This document shows positions 15,975 through 24,675 of a DNA stretch of 64,000 nt, in pieces (position 1 is the stretch's first letter; every line of letters begins with the position of its first letter). The DNA comes from Fructobacillus broussonetiae (GTDB lineage: Bacteria > Bacillota > Bacilli > Lactobacillales > Lactobacillaceae). Made by a program: the position numbers and the translations under genes. Location: positions 186,001 to 250,000 of the forward strand of contig NZ_JAAMFK010000001.1 in assembly GCF_018437275.1 (NCBI RefSeq). Reading direction: 5' to 3'. The notes below the pieces were generated by a model, which worked only from the letters and a program-made list of their open reading frames with translations, had not been told where the DNA came from and did no database searches.

Positions 15975-16359
15975 GTAGCACCTCCACAAAACGAATACTC
16001 TCCCAATTAATTTTTTCATCACCTAAGTAGAAGCCCTCACGGTGAAAGTCTGAAACCGCTCCCTCTTTTGGGAGTGGAATCTGACCGTCTTTGTTTAATT
16101 GATTCTCCTGCAAGCGAATGGGCTGAAGAAATTCCTTTGCTTGATTCACCCTGTCCGTGATGACATCCAGTGGTAATTCCTCTAGCCATTCTGCTTTTTC
16201 TTGATTTGCTGCTAAACGTTCTTTCTCCTTAAGCTTTGCCGTATGGTCAGACAAGAAAAAACCGTTCCACTTCACCTTTCCACGCTCACGGTAGTCGTGT
16301 TCAAAGTAGCTTTTGACTGTCGAAAGCCACTCCTCTTCTTTTAAAAACTCACTACTCAT
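15958..16359 (-). CDS. YolD-like protein in SOS operon (tentative)
   Basis: 133 residues. Residues about 25-45 read RGKVKWNGFFLSDHTAKL, resembling the RGxxKWxxxxLxEH core of YolD-like proteins that accompany UvrX/YqjW-type polymerases in Firmicutes. The rest is charged, helical, with no known motif. GGAGG before the ATG at 16359; an 8-nt overlap with the polymerase stop. It is usually thought that YolD-like proteins regulate the UmuC-type polymerase in place of UmuD (family knowledge; not established here). The identification is weak. Confidence 0.55.
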   Translation of the reverse strand: MSSEFLKEEEWLSTVKSYFEHDYRERGKVKWNGFFLSDHTAKLKEKERLAANQEKAEWLEELPLDVITDRVNQAKEFLQPIRLQENQLNKDGQIPLPKEGAVSDFHREGFYLGDEKINWESIRFVEVLHGKRN

Positions 16360-17701
16360 AAGCGTTTCCTCCGTTGTGACCACCGACGAGGTTAGCACGG
16401 GAAATAGCGGTCGCTCCTTGTTCCAACGAAATGGAACGAACGATGGAAGCCGTACCAAAACGACGTCGAATCCGATCGACTGCTTCGTCTAACGGCGACT
16501 GTTTGGCTACTTGTTTCTCTTTCTTTTCTTCGGCCGGCTGATCAAACAAGGAGATGGTTTGAACCTTGTCTTCGTTCAGTCCACCCATCGACACGCCGAC
16601 GTTTCGCACTGGCTGTCCGTTCCAGTGTTCATTGAAAACGCGTCGTAAAACAGCCATTAAATGCTGGCTGTTGTTGCTTGGCTCGATGCGCACCGTTTTA
16701 TTCAAGCCTCGTTCTGGATCATGCCGTTCATCAAAGGCGGCGTAATCTTTTGCAAAGCCAAGATAAAGGCTCACTAAAGAAGCTTGTACGTTGTGCGATC
16801 GTAAGCGGGAAGCCACTTGGTCCGCCATCTCCATGATGACGACCTCGAGGTTAGCCCGCTTCACATAGTTGTAAGGTAGAACCTGAGAGTTTCCATAGGT
16901 TTTATCCTTTGGCTTGATGTCTTCGGTCAGGTCCGAGCGATCGATGCCCCAAGCAAGAGCAAAGAGTTGCTCACCTAAAAGGCCCAACTTCTTTTTCAAG
17001 ATGTAGGGGTTGTAGTGGGCTAAATCCCCTACTGTGTTAATGCCCCAGCGGTTTAGTTTCACTGCCGTTTTTCGACCAATTGACCAAACTTTGCCAAAGT
17101 CAGAAACGGGCCAGAGCACCTGGGGTAGATCTTCGAAATGCCACTCAGCTAGTAAGTGCTTATCCTTCTTAGCCGCGAGGTCTAAGGCGAGCTTTGCCAT
17201 CACTGGACTCTCGCCAATACCAACCGAAACGTAGATTCCGGTTTCTCTCAATACATGTTTTTGAATCTTTTGCGCTACTTCCTTTGGCGACTCCCCAAAT
17301 AAGCGCCAGAAATCCGTCACGTCCAGAATTGATTCATCAATGGAATACGGCAGTAAGTGTTTTTCATCGACGTATTGCTGGTAGATACCGTTGATTTCTA
17401 GATTCTTCTTAATGTAAAGATTCATGCGCGGTTCGGCCTTCACCAAGCCCGGCATGTCCGGCACGTCCTTTTGTCTGGTGACGTTGGAAATGCCTAAATT
17501 TTTCTTGGCCATCGGTGACGAGGCCAAAACGAGTCCCCCTGAAATGTTCTCCTGGTGGGACATCACAACAAGCATCGCCTTCAGCGGATTTAAGTGGCGT
17601 TCAACACACTCAACACTCGCGTAAAAGCTCTTCGAATCAATGAGAAAGACAACCCGTCGTGACTCCTTTTCGTAGACGGATTCAATCGAATTTGCTGCCA
17701 T
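16352..17701 (-). CDS. Y-family translesion DNA polymerase (UvrX/YqjW-type)
   Basis: 449 residues. The Y-family palm is clear: FLIDSKSFYASVECV (metal-binding Asp and steric-gate Tyr/Phe region), and SIDESILDVT with the second catalytic Asp-Glu pair; then thumb (helix-hairpin-helix, GRKTAVKLNRWGINTVGDLA) and little finger. The C-terminal end QPAEEKKEKQ may bind the beta clamp (QxxxL/F-like QTISLFDQP). AAGGAGG before ATG 17701 decides the start. A perfect LexA box lies in the promoter, so it is DNA-damage induced. Function: mutagenic lesion bypass. First gene of a three-gene overlapping operon. Confidence 0.93.
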   Translation of the reverse strand: MAANSIESVYEKESRRVVFLIDSKSFYASVECVERHLNPLKAMLVVMSHQENISGGLVLASSPMAKKNLGISNVTRQKDVPDMPGLVKAEPRMNLYIKKNLEINGIYQQYVDEKHLLPYSIDESILDVTDFWRLFGESPKEVAQKIQKHVLRETGIYVSVGIGESPVMAKLALDLAAKKDKHLLAEWHFEDLPQVLWPVSDFGKVWSIGRKTAVKLNRWGINTVGDLAHYNPYILKKKLGLLGEQLFALAWGIDRSDLTEDIKPKDKTYGNSQVLPYNYVKRANLEVVIMEMADQVASRLRSHNVQASLVSLYLGFAKDYAAFDERHDPERGLNKTVRIEPSNNSQHLMAVLRRVFNEHWNGQPVRNVGVSMGGLNEDKVQTISLFDQPAEEKKEKQVAKQSPLDEAVDRIRRRFGTASIVRSISLEQGATAISRANLVGGHNGGNAYE

Positions 17702-17731
17702 GATGTCCTCCTTCTTGTTCATTCCTTTTTC

Positions 17732-17760
17732 ATTATACGAACAGATGTTCGTATATGCAA
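17732..17760 (-). promoter_or_regulatory. SOS promoter with perfect LexA (DinR) box
   Basis: On the - strand TTGCAT (17760-17755), 17-bp spacer, TATAAT (17737-17732). The spacer holds CGAACAGATGTTCG on the + strand (17738-17751), a perfect match to the Gram-positive LexA consensus CGAACRNRYGTTCG, within a 20-bp palindrome (17735-17754). LexA binding would block RNA polymerase. Confidence 0.92.
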
Positions 17761-17762
17761 GC

Positions 17763-17806
17763 AAAAAAATAACCGATCTCAAAAGAATTGGGAAAGGTTA
17801 TTTTTA
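17763..17806 (-). terminator. Terminator of the formyl-THF cyclo-ligase gene
   Basis: AAAATAACC / GGTTATTTTT stem with a 20-nt loop. Confidence 0.7.
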
Positions 17807-17811
17807 AGCTG

Positions 17812-18408
17812 TTATTGGATGATGATATCGACCGGCACGTCGAATGCATCGACTGGCCAGCGTTCGTGAATGACCTGTTCTGAAAGCGCCAGACTCAGCG
17901 AAGTCCCCTGGTAATTCTGCAAGAAACGGTCGTAGTATCCGCCGCCAAAACCAAGTCGAACGTGCGAATCTGAATCGAATGCGAGACCCGGTGCCAAGAC
18001 GAGATCAATTTCTGATGGTGGAACCGCGGCCGTGTTGGCCGGTTCCAACAAGCCAAAAGGTTTCGTTGGCACAAGCTTTGTGTCTTCGGTGTAGCGGTGG
18101 AAGGTCAAACGCTTTGCGTCCCCGACCCTTGCTAACGTGACGCGCTTATTCTCCTGCCAGGCACGTTTGATAACCGGCATGGTGTTAACCTCAAACGGTA
18201 AGGAGGACGTAACAGCGATGGTGTGTGCCGCCTGCCAGGCTTTTGTCTGGTAGAGGAGGTCGTAAAGCCGTTGCTCCTGTTGTCGTTTTAGGGAGGCGCT
18301 GTCGTTTGCTAGGGTTTGGAGGCGTTCTTTCTGGAGGTTGCGAACTAGAGACTTGGCGAGCAAAGTGCCGGGTTCGGGTGGGACTTTGGAATGATGAAAA
18401 TCAGTCAT
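17812..18408 (-). CDS. fau: 5-formyltetrahydrofolate cyclo-ligase
   Basis: 198 residues. The C-terminal motif RLGFGGGYYDRFL (substrate and ATP site) is diagnostic of the MTHFS family. The N-terminal P-loop-like Lys/Arg stretch is present. The enzyme converts 5-formyl-THF to 5,10-methenyl-THF with ATP. AGGAGGG 5 nt before ATG. It follows glyA on the same strand with 24 bp between, so one-carbon genes are probably co-transcribed. Confidence 0.93.
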   Translation of the reverse strand: MTDFHHSKVPPEPGTLLAKSLVRNLQKERLQTLANDSASLKRQQEQRLYDLLYQTKAWQAAHTIAVTSSLPFEVNTMPVIKRAWQENKRVTLARVGDAKRLTFHRYTEDTKLVPTKPFGLLEPANTAAVPPSEIDLVLAPGLAFDSDSHVRLGFGGGYYDRFLQNYQGTSLSLALSEQVIHERWPVDAFDVPVDIIIQ

Positions 18409-18432
18409 ATGGCCCTCCTTTTATAAGTTAAC

Positions 18433-19665
18433 TTATGGCATTGGATGAGCCATAACAAGGAGTTCTGCTTCCTTCTTAATCTGCTTTAACTTTGCCTCGT
18501 CAGCGGCATTGTTCAAAGCATCAGCGATCAAATGCGCAACCTTCCGGCTGGCTTCTTCGTCAAAACCACGCGTGGTAATGGCTGCCGTTCCAATTCGGAT
18601 ACCGGATGTGACAAACGGCGAACGCGTTTCGTTTGGCAACGCTTCCTTGTTAGTCGTGATCGATACACGATCGAGCAATTCTTGCGCCTCCTTACCCGTC
18701 AGACCGGTTTCCATCAGGTCCAAGTTGAAGAGATGGTTATCCGTTCCACCGGCCACAACACGGATGTTGTTTGCTTCGTTAAAGACTTCGGCCATCGCCT
18801 TTGCATTCTTGATTACCTGAGCTGCGTAATCCTTGAATTCCGGCTGCAAAGCTTCACCAAAGGCCACTGCCTTAGCGGCAATCACGTGTTCCAAAGGCCC
18901 ACCCTGTGAACCTGGGAAAATAGCGGAACTAATCTGCTTGGCATACTTTTCTTGCGAAAGGATGATTCCCCCTCGTGGCCCGCGCAAAGTCTTGTGTGTC
19001 GTTGACGTCACAACGTCTGCAATCCCCACCGGATTCTGGTGCAACCCAGCCGCAACAAGTCCTGCAATGTGTGCCATGTCGACCATCAAATAAGCACCGA
19101 CCTCGTCAGCGATTTCACGGAACTTGGTAAAGTCAATGGCGCGGGAGTATGCGGAAGCACCAGCCACAATCATTTGTGGCTTCACTTCCTTGGCTTGCGC
19201 CATGATAGCGTCATAGTCCAACATTTCGGTTTCTGGATCCAAGCCGTAACTTTCGGAATGGTACATCTTACCAGAGAACGAAACCTTGGCCCCGTGAGTC
19301 AAGTGCCCACCGGCATCCAAACCCATTCCAAGGATTGTGTCACCCGGCTTCAAGAAAGCCATATAGACGGCTCCGTTCGCCTGTGAACCAGAGTGTGGCT
19401 GCACGTTGGCGTATTCAGCCCCAAAGAGCTCCTTCAAGCGATCGATGGCAGCCTGTTCGACAACGTCGACATACTCGGTTCCACCGTAATAACGCTTGTA
19501 TGGGTAACCTTCGGCATACTTATTGGTCAAAACAGAACCCTGTGCAGCACGAACGGCTGGTGAGGCAAAGTTTTCGGACGCAATCAGCTCGATTGTACGA
19601 TTTTGACGTGCGGCTTCCTGCTCAATAGCAGAGAAAATAAGGGTGTCTTTAAATTGTTGTGTCAT
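18433..19665 (-). CDS. glyA: Serine hydroxymethyltransferase
   Basis: 410 residues. The PLP-lysine motif [14 protein letters not shown] has K225. The N-terminal [17 protein letters not shown] and the stretch [11 protein letters not shown] are conserved SHMT segments. It interconverts serine and glycine, loading THF with one carbon. AGGAGA 6 nt before ATG 19665 rules out an in-frame start 16 codons upstream. Upstream partner of fau. The 19666-19840 gap holds no clear operator. Confidence 0.97.
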   Translation of the reverse strand: MTQQFKDTLIFSAIEQEAARQNRTIELIASENFASPAVRAAQGSVLTNKYAEGYPYKRYYGGTEYVDVVEQAAIDRLKELFGAEYANVQPHSGSQANGAVYMAFLKPGDTILGMGLDAGGHLTHGAKVSFSGKMYHSESYGLDPETEMLDYDAIMAQAKEVKPQMIVAGASAYSRAIDFTKFREIADEVGAYLMVDMAHIAGLVAAGLHQNPVGIADVVTSTTHKTLRGPRGGIILSQEKYAKQISSAIFPGSQGGPLEHVIAAKAVAFGEALQPEFKDYAAQVIKNAKAMAEVFNEANNIRVVAGGTDNHLFNLDLMETGLTGKEAQELLDRVSITTNKEALPNETRSPFVTSGIRIGTAAITTRGFDEEASRKVAHLIADALNNAADEAKLKQIKKEAELLVMAHPMP

Positions 19666-19800
19666 TGCTTTATCTCCTACGTATATGTGATCCGGAAGGC
19701 TTTTGAATACCATTATCCAAAAATCCTAAAAAGCATTGTCTTTAGTATACCGAACTTTCTTAACATTAGTGTGGAATAATTTCGCCTGTTTTATGCAAAA

Positions 19801-19823
19801 TAAAAAGCAGCACGAGGCTGCTT
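19801..19823 (-). terminator. Terminator of the asparaginase gene
   Basis: AGCAGC / GCTGCT stem; T5 tail on the - strand. Confidence 0.75.
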
Positions 19824-19840
19824 TGTTCATCATATTCCGC

Positions 19841-20806
19841 TTAGAATTCGTGCAAGAAGTCCGTTAACTCATCCTGGGATAAGTTGTTTTCCAACCCGAT
19901 TAAGAGCTTCAAACGAGCCTTTTGACCGTTTACGGCGCGGGCGAAGATTGCGCCGGACTTTTCAAGCTGGATTCCCCCACCCAGGTAATCGTAAACCGGT
20001 TCAGCGATTCCGTTAAAGGAACGAGAGACGATCACGACTGGGATATCAGCGTCGAGCAATTCTTGGACACCGCGGGCGGCATCTTCCCCCAGGTTACCAG
20101 CACCCAGGGCTTCGATGATGATTCCGTCGACGTGTTCGCTATTCGCAAACAGTGATAAAATCTGTCCGTCCATACCAGCGTAGGCTTTCATGACGGGAAT
20201 CTTCTTCTCCACCTGTTCCATTGGGTAAACCATGGTTCCAGGCAGGTTGTAGAAGTAAATGATTTGGTTCTTCGTGATCATGCCCATTGGGCCAGAGATT
20301 GGTGAGGCGAAGGTTGCTACGTTTGTGGCGTGGGTCTTCGTGACAAAGCGGGCCGCGTGAATCTCATCGTTTAAGACAACCATCACACCACGCCCACGAG
20401 ACTGGTCGTCCATTGCAGTCCGAAGCGCGATTTGAAAGTTATAGAGTCCGTCGGAACCAAGCTCGTTCGATGAACGCATAGCCCCCGTCATCACCACTGG
20501 AATATCCAAACCAAGCGTCTTATCCAAGAAGAAAGACGTTTCTTCCAAAGTGTCCGTTCCGTGTGTAATCACAACGCCATCATAGTCCTGGTCAGCGTTT
20601 TTTAAACGCTTGTAAAGCATGAGCATGTGTGAAGGCTTAATGTGCTCAGATGGCACGTTAAAGATGTTTTCAACGGTCAGGTTAACATCGTTCAAGCCAA
20701 CGTTCGCATCGTTCAAGGGATTGTTAGCACCCATTTCGACGTCACCGTCTTCGGCAACGTGCATGGAAATCGTTCCACCAGTGTGCAGCACCAAAATCTT
20801 TTTCAT
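19841..20806 (-). CDS. L-asparaginase
   Basis: 321 residues. The first active-site motif LHTGGTIS has Thr9-Thr12, and the second HGTDTLEE at 82-89 has Thr84-Asp85; GAMR and the catalytic Lys region follow. No signal peptide, so a cytosolic type. It hydrolyses asparagine to aspartate and ammonia. It follows recO by 3 nt, a probable operon end gene. Type I/II assignment cannot be settled from sequence alone, but the absence of a secretion signal favours a cytosolic enzyme. Confidence 0.94.
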   Translation of the reverse strand: MKKILVLHTGGTISMHVAEDGDVEMGANNPLNDANVGLNDVNLTVENIFNVPSEHIKPSHMLMLYKRLKNADQDYDGVVITHGTDTLEETSFFLDKTLGLDIPVVMTGAMRSSNELGSDGLYNFQIALRTAMDDQSRGRGVMVVLNDEIHAARFVTKTHATNVATFASPISGPMGMITKNQIIYFYNLPGTMVYPMEQVEKKIPVMKAYAGMDGQILSLFANSEHVDGIIIEALGAGNLGEDAARGVQELLDADIPVVIVSRSFNGIAEPVYDYLGGGIQLEKSGAIFARAVNGQKARLKLLIGLENNLSQDELTDFLHEF

Positions 20807-20809
20807 CCT

Positions 20810-21595
20810 TCAGTCCTCTCTCTTTCTTGGTTTAATGGCCAACTGCCCCTCAAAGGCCGCCATTTTTTGAATAAAACGTTTTTCTTTTGGTTGAAAACCG
20901 ACCTGTCGATCGTATAAATAATCGACGACTCGTTGGATTCCGCGCTTTGTCACGACGGATAGTGTAACAGATCCAAGCTTTGAGATATCGATTGTCGAAA
21001 ATAGTCGTAGGTAATAAACCGTTTTCTGATCCAAGTGTAAACGGTGATCATCCATATCAAAATGAGACTTCTCGATAATGCCGTTGTACTTGTCGGAATA
21101 GTCAAAGTCACCTTCGACCTGGCCTGTTAGTGGGTCAGCTCGCCAGTTTGGCGCAACGCCAAATACTGGAAGCAACTGTAACTCAATAATGTTGGTCACA
21201 ACCTGCGGATCCTTTTGCTCGTTCAACTGAGCAAAGGCGGCCAAAAGCTTTTTATACCATTCGGTCTGTTTGACATGCTCCTCAAAGGCAACGGTAACTA
21301 GTTTAGCAATCAAAGCAGCGTAGGCAGCAGTTGTTAGATCCTCGACCACGTGACGGTAAATCTTACTCTCCTGAACAGAGTTTGCAAAACCAATTCCCTG
21401 CTTGTTCTTCGGATAAGTTCCGTCGAATACCACCCAGGTGTAAGGTTGCCCAATTGGACGCATGGCCGATTTGGACTTCTTGACCCCACAGGCCATGACC
21501 GTGATAATCCCCTCGTCTTTGGTAAATACCTTAACGAGCAAATCATTATCTCGATAAGCCGTTGTACTTAGCACGAGTCCTTCAATTAAAGCCAT
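20810..21595 (-). CDS. recO: DNA repair protein RecO
   Basis: 261 residues. The OB-fold N-terminus MALIEGLVLSTTAYRDNDLLVKVFTKDEGIITVMACGVKKSKSAMRP is typical. AGGAGG lies 6 nt before ATG 21595. RecO loads RecA onto SSB-coated gaps and anneals strands in RecF pathway repair. It lies behind era but is separated by an intrinsic-terminator hairpin (21630-21656), with hardly any room for a promoter. No Cys4 zinc ribbon is seen in the C-terminal part. Confidence 0.94.
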   Translation of the reverse strand: MALIEGLVLSTTAYRDNDLLVKVFTKDEGIITVMACGVKKSKSAMRPIGQPYTWVVFDGTYPKNKQGIGFANSVQESKIYRHVVEDLTTAAYAALIAKLVTVAFEEHVKQTEWYKKLLAAFAQLNEQKDPQVVTNIIELQLLPVFGVAPNWRADPLTGQVEGDFDYSDKYNGIIEKSHFDMDDHRLHLDQKTVYYLRLFSTIDISKLGSVTLSVVTKRGIQRVVDYLYDRQVGFQPKEKRFIQKMAAFEGQLAIKPRKRED

Positions 21596-21629
21596 GGGCA
21601 ACCTCCTTTCCCTAATGATTTTATGTACG

Positions 21630-21656
21630 AAAAAACGGCTAAACGTTCTTAGCCGT
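21630..21656 (-). terminator. Terminator-like hairpin between era and recO
   Basis: On the - strand ACGGCTA / TAGCCGT stem then six Ts. Placed inside an otherwise continuous operon. Confidence 0.75.
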
Positions 21657-21675
21657 CCGTTCTTGCCATGCTATT

Positions 21676-22587
21676 TTAGAAATCGTCCTTACGGTATCCC
21701 AATGACTGGAGGGCTTGTGGACGATCACGCCAACGTTCTTCAACCTTAACCCAGGTTTCTAGGAACACACGGGAACCAAGCAAACGTTCGATGTCCTTAC
21801 GGGCGCGCGTTCCAATTTGCTTGATCATCTTACCTTGGCGACCGATAACGATATTCTTTTGCGTTGGACGCTCAACAACGATTGAGGCTTGGATGTGGAC
21901 GATATCGTCGTCACCCGTTTCAATCTTATCAATCACAACGGCAACGGAGTGCGGTACTTCTTGTTGCGTTAACTGAAGAACCTTTTCACGAATCAATTCG
22001 GCAATAACGAATCGTTCAGGGTGGTCCGTCAACTGGTCGGCGTCGAAGTACTGTGGCCCCTCGTCCAAGCTTTCAACAACCGTATCCAAAAGTTCAGGAA
22101 CATTGTCCCCTTCACGCGCTGAAATTGGGAAGATTTCATTCCATTCTGGCGCATCTTCCTGGTAGGTGTTGATGACCTCAAAGAGGTCTTCTTTCTTCAA
22201 CAAGTCCACTTTATTAATCAAGAGGTAGATTGGCGTGTTCTTAACTTCCTTCAACCGGTCAATGATGTAGTTGTCACCGGCACCACGCTTCTTATCCGCG
22301 TCAATGACAAACCAGATGGCATCCGCTTCGTGCAAAGCAGAAAAAGCAGACTTCACCATGTAGTCACCCAAAGAATTCTGAGGTTTGTGAACACCAGGTG
22401 TGTCAATGAAGACAACCTGTGCGTCATCCGTCGTATAAATTCCTTGAATCTTGTTACGCGTCGTCTGCGCCTTGTTTGACATAATGGCGATTTTCTCACC
22501 AACAATGCGGTTCAACAAGGTTGACTTACCGACGTTTGGACGACCAATAATCGCCACGAAACCGGACTTAAATCCTTCTTTTGTCAT
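21676..22587 (-). CDS. era: GTPase Era
   Basis: 303 residues. G1 GRPNVGKS (15-22), G3 DTPG, G4 NKVD, and a C-terminal KH domain ([23 protein letters not shown]). Era binds 16S rRNA 3' end and assists 30S maturation. Start TTATGACAAAAG with AAAGGAT upstream. It is four bp from dgkA, as in most Firmicutes (phoH-ybeY-dgkA-era-recO). Confidence 0.98.
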   Translation of the reverse strand: MTKEGFKSGFVAIIGRPNVGKSTLLNRIVGEKIAIMSNKAQTTRNKIQGIYTTDDAQVVFIDTPGVHKPQNSLGDYMVKSAFSALHEADAIWFVIDADKKRGAGDNYIIDRLKEVKNTPIYLLINKVDLLKKEDLFEVINTYQEDAPEWNEIFPISAREGDNVPELLDTVVESLDEGPQYFDADQLTDHPERFVIAELIREKVLQLTQQEVPHSVAVVIDKIETGDDDIVHIQASIVVERPTQKNIVIGRQGKMIKQIGTRARKDIERLLGSRVFLETWVKVEERWRDRPQALQSLGYRKDDF

Positions 22588-22590
22588 AAT

Positions 22591-23121
22591 TTATCCTTTC
22601 AATTGGTGAATGAAACGAGAGAAGTCTGTTTCAATTCCGAAAAAGTGCCAGAGGTGTGGCTGGAAGATCAAGAATAAAATGATCATTTCTGCCCCAACGG
22701 CAACCAAAACCATTCCGGCCGAAACATCTTTAACGAGTCCAGCCAAGGGATGATAGCGTTTATCGACCATCAAATCAATCACCGCTTCAACAACCGTGTT
22801 CAAGAACTCACCATAAACGGCCAAGAAGACACCGATTACGACCCAGAGCCATTCCGAACGGTTCAATCCAAGGTACAAACCGGCCACAAGGACAAAAATG
22901 GCAAAACCAATGTGAAAACGCATGTTACGTTCTCGGATAACAACCAAGAAGATTCCCTTCAAAGCGTTAAACATCGAGCGGAAAAAGTTACGGTTCTTTG
23001 TCACTTGGTGCTTATCTTGGTGAGCTTGCTGCTCTTTACCTAAGGTTGAGTCAAGTTCGTCTTGGTACGTAGCCAATTCATCTTTTTGTACAGGCACTTT
23101 AGCGTCGGAGTCCATAGTCAT
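22591..23121 (-). CDS. dgkA: Diacylglycerol/undecaprenol kinase
   Basis: 176 residues; the last 125 form the trimeric DgkA fold with three helices and the catalytic GEFLNTVVEAVID (Glu-Asn) followed by KDVSAGMVL. The extra 50-residue charged N-terminus is longer than the Bacillus enzyme (about 120). Gram-positive members phosphorylate undecaprenol, recycling the cell-wall lipid carrier. The start at 23121 overlaps ybeY by 23 nt; AGGA is 9 nt upstream. Alternative downstream starts are possible for the N-terminal extension. Confidence 0.93.
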   Translation of the reverse strand: MTMDSDAKVPVQKDELATYQDELDSTLGKEQQAHQDKHQVTKNRNFFRSMFNALKGIFLVVIRERNMRFHIGFAIFVLVAGLYLGLNRSEWLWVVIGVFLAVYGEFLNTVVEAVIDLMVDKRYHPLAGLVKDVSAGMVLVAVGAEMIILFLIFQPHLWHFFGIETDFSRFIHQLKG

Positions 23122-23581
23122 CTAAGATATTCCTTTGCAAATCAAACATTTCTTTTTCTTCTTTATCACCGAGCATGTGGTCATAACCGTTCAAGTGCAA
23201 GAAACCGTGCACAACGAGGAAACCAAGCTCGCGTTCAAAAGAGTGGCCCAAGTATTCTGCTTGGGATTCAATGATGTCAACGGACACCAAGATATCGCCA
23301 ATGTTCTTAGCGATTTCAGCATCCATTTCTGGGTCGGCTAACACTGGTGTATCGTCACCATCCTCTTCGATGGCAAAGGAGATAACGTCCGTTGGCTTAT
23401 CCTTGCCACGGTAATCGCGATTGTATGCCTGAATGGCATCATTGTTCATGAAAGTCACGGACATTTCCGTGTTATCAGGCAAGTTAATGTACTTACCCGC
23501 ATAGTCCAAAACGTAAGTGACTAAGTCCTGATGGAACTGTGTCACACCGTCTTTTGTTTGATCAATTAAAGCTAAATCCAT
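23099..23581 (-). CDS. ybeY: Endoribonuclease YbeY
   Basis: 160 residues. The zinc motif HGFLHLNGYDH gives His125, His129 and His135. Single-strand-specific metal-dependent endoribonuclease for 16S rRNA 3' maturation and ribosome quality control. The start overlaps the phoH stop (TAATG). Neighbours phoH and era are the conserved partners. Confidence 0.97.
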   Translation of the reverse strand: MDLALIDQTKDGVTQFHQDLVTYVLDYAGKYINLPDNTEMSVTFMNNDAIQAYNRDYRGKDKPTDVISFAIEEDGDDTPVLADPEMDAEIAKNIGDILVSVDIIESQAEYLGHSFERELGFLVVHGFLHLNGYDHMLGDKEEKEMFDLQRNILDDYGLRR

Positions 23582-24582
23582 TATGCTCGTCCTTCTTCAC
23601 GTGCTTGTTTTAACTCGGCCAACTTCTGGTCGGCTTCTTCGTATGCGGTGACAATTTGTCCAACCACTGGGTGGCGAACAACATCGGCTGAATCAAAGCG
23701 GACAAAGCCCACTCGATTCACGTCTTTTAATATTTTTTGTGCGGCAATTAATCCCGAACGAACGCCCTTTGGCAAATCAATCTGAGATGGATCGCCATTT
23801 ACGACCATCTTAGACTGAAAGCCGAGACGGGTCAAAACCATCTTCATCTGAGCATTCGTTGTGTTTTGGGCTTCATCGACTATGATGAAAGCGTCATCCA
23901 ACGTTCGACCACGCATATAGGCCAAAGGTGCAATTTCCAAAACACCACGATCAATGAGTCGCTCGACGTGATCGGCGCCAATCAAGGTGTTCATCGCGTC
24001 GTATATTGGACGCATGTAAGGATCAACCTTTTCTTTCAGGTCTCCAGGTAAGAATCCTAGTGACTCCCCCGCTTCAACAGCGGGACGGGCGATGATGATT
24101 CGCTCAACTTCACCCTTTTTTAATGCATCAACAGCCATCGCAGCAGCTAAGAAGGTCTTACCAGTACCAGCAGCACCGATTCCAAAGGTTAAATCGTTAT
24201 GGTTAATCGCTGACACGTACTGGCGCTGACCATAATTCTTCACACGAATCGAGCGGCCCTTCTTGTCCTTGATGATAGAGCCTTGGTACAAGTCCAAGAA
24301 GTACTGCAAAGTCCCTTTTTGTGCCATCGTGGTGGCTGACACCACATCAGCCGGTCCAACCGTGATTTGTTTTTTAACTAATTGAGACAAAACGTCTAGA
24401 ACCTGATAGGCCTTAGAAAGCGCCTCGTCTTCTCCGTTAATAGTGACCTGTGAGCCACGCACGTGCAGCTTCACTGACAGGCCTTCTTCAATCAGCATGA
24501 GGAGCTGGTCTTTTGGTCCGGTCAGCTTGGTTTGCTGCTCCATGTTTTGAAAAGTAAAGATTTTTTCAGCTTGCGTTGTCAA
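23581..24582 (-). CDS. phoH: PhoH-like ATPase
   Basis: 333 residues. Walker A GAAGTGKT at 136-143, Walker B-type FIIVDEAQNTT, and the N-terminal KH-like extension (about 20-85). Likely an RNA-linked ATPase working with YbeY; in vivo role not settled. The start TTG at 24582 has GAGGG upstream; an ATG 13 codons downstream is the alternative. First gene of the phoH-ybeY-dgkA-era unit. Confidence 0.93.
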   Translation of the reverse strand: MTTQAEKIFTFQNMEQQTKLTGPKDQLLMLIEEGLSVKLHVRGSQVTINGEDEALSKAYQVLDVLSQLVKKQITVGPADVVSATTMAQKGTLQYFLDLYQGSIIKDKKGRSIRVKNYGQRQYVSAINHNDLTFGIGAAGTGKTFLAAAMAVDALKKGEVERIIIARPAVEAGESLGFLPGDLKEKVDPYMRPIYDAMNTLIGADHVERLIDRGVLEIAPLAYMRGRTLDDAFIIVDEAQNTTNAQMKMVLTRLGFQSKMVVNGDPSQIDLPKGVRSGLIAAQKILKDVNRVGFVRFDSADVVRHPVVGQIVTAYEEADQKLAELKQAREEGRA

Positions 24583-24629
24583 GAATGGAATCCCTCAATT
24601 AAAGTATTTAACTTCCTTAATTTTAACAC

Positions 24630-24657
24630 AAAAAAAGCCCGACAATGTCGGACTTTT
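24630..24657 (-). terminator. Terminator of pyk
   Basis: GTCCGACA-TT-GTCGGGC on the - strand followed by seven Ts. Confidence 0.9.
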
Positions 24658-24675
24658 CAGTCTAAATGACTTAAA

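Noticed and set aside
18532-19628. Several + strand ORFs of 85-125 aa inside glyA
   Set aside because: Antisense shadows produced by codon usage; no start signals.
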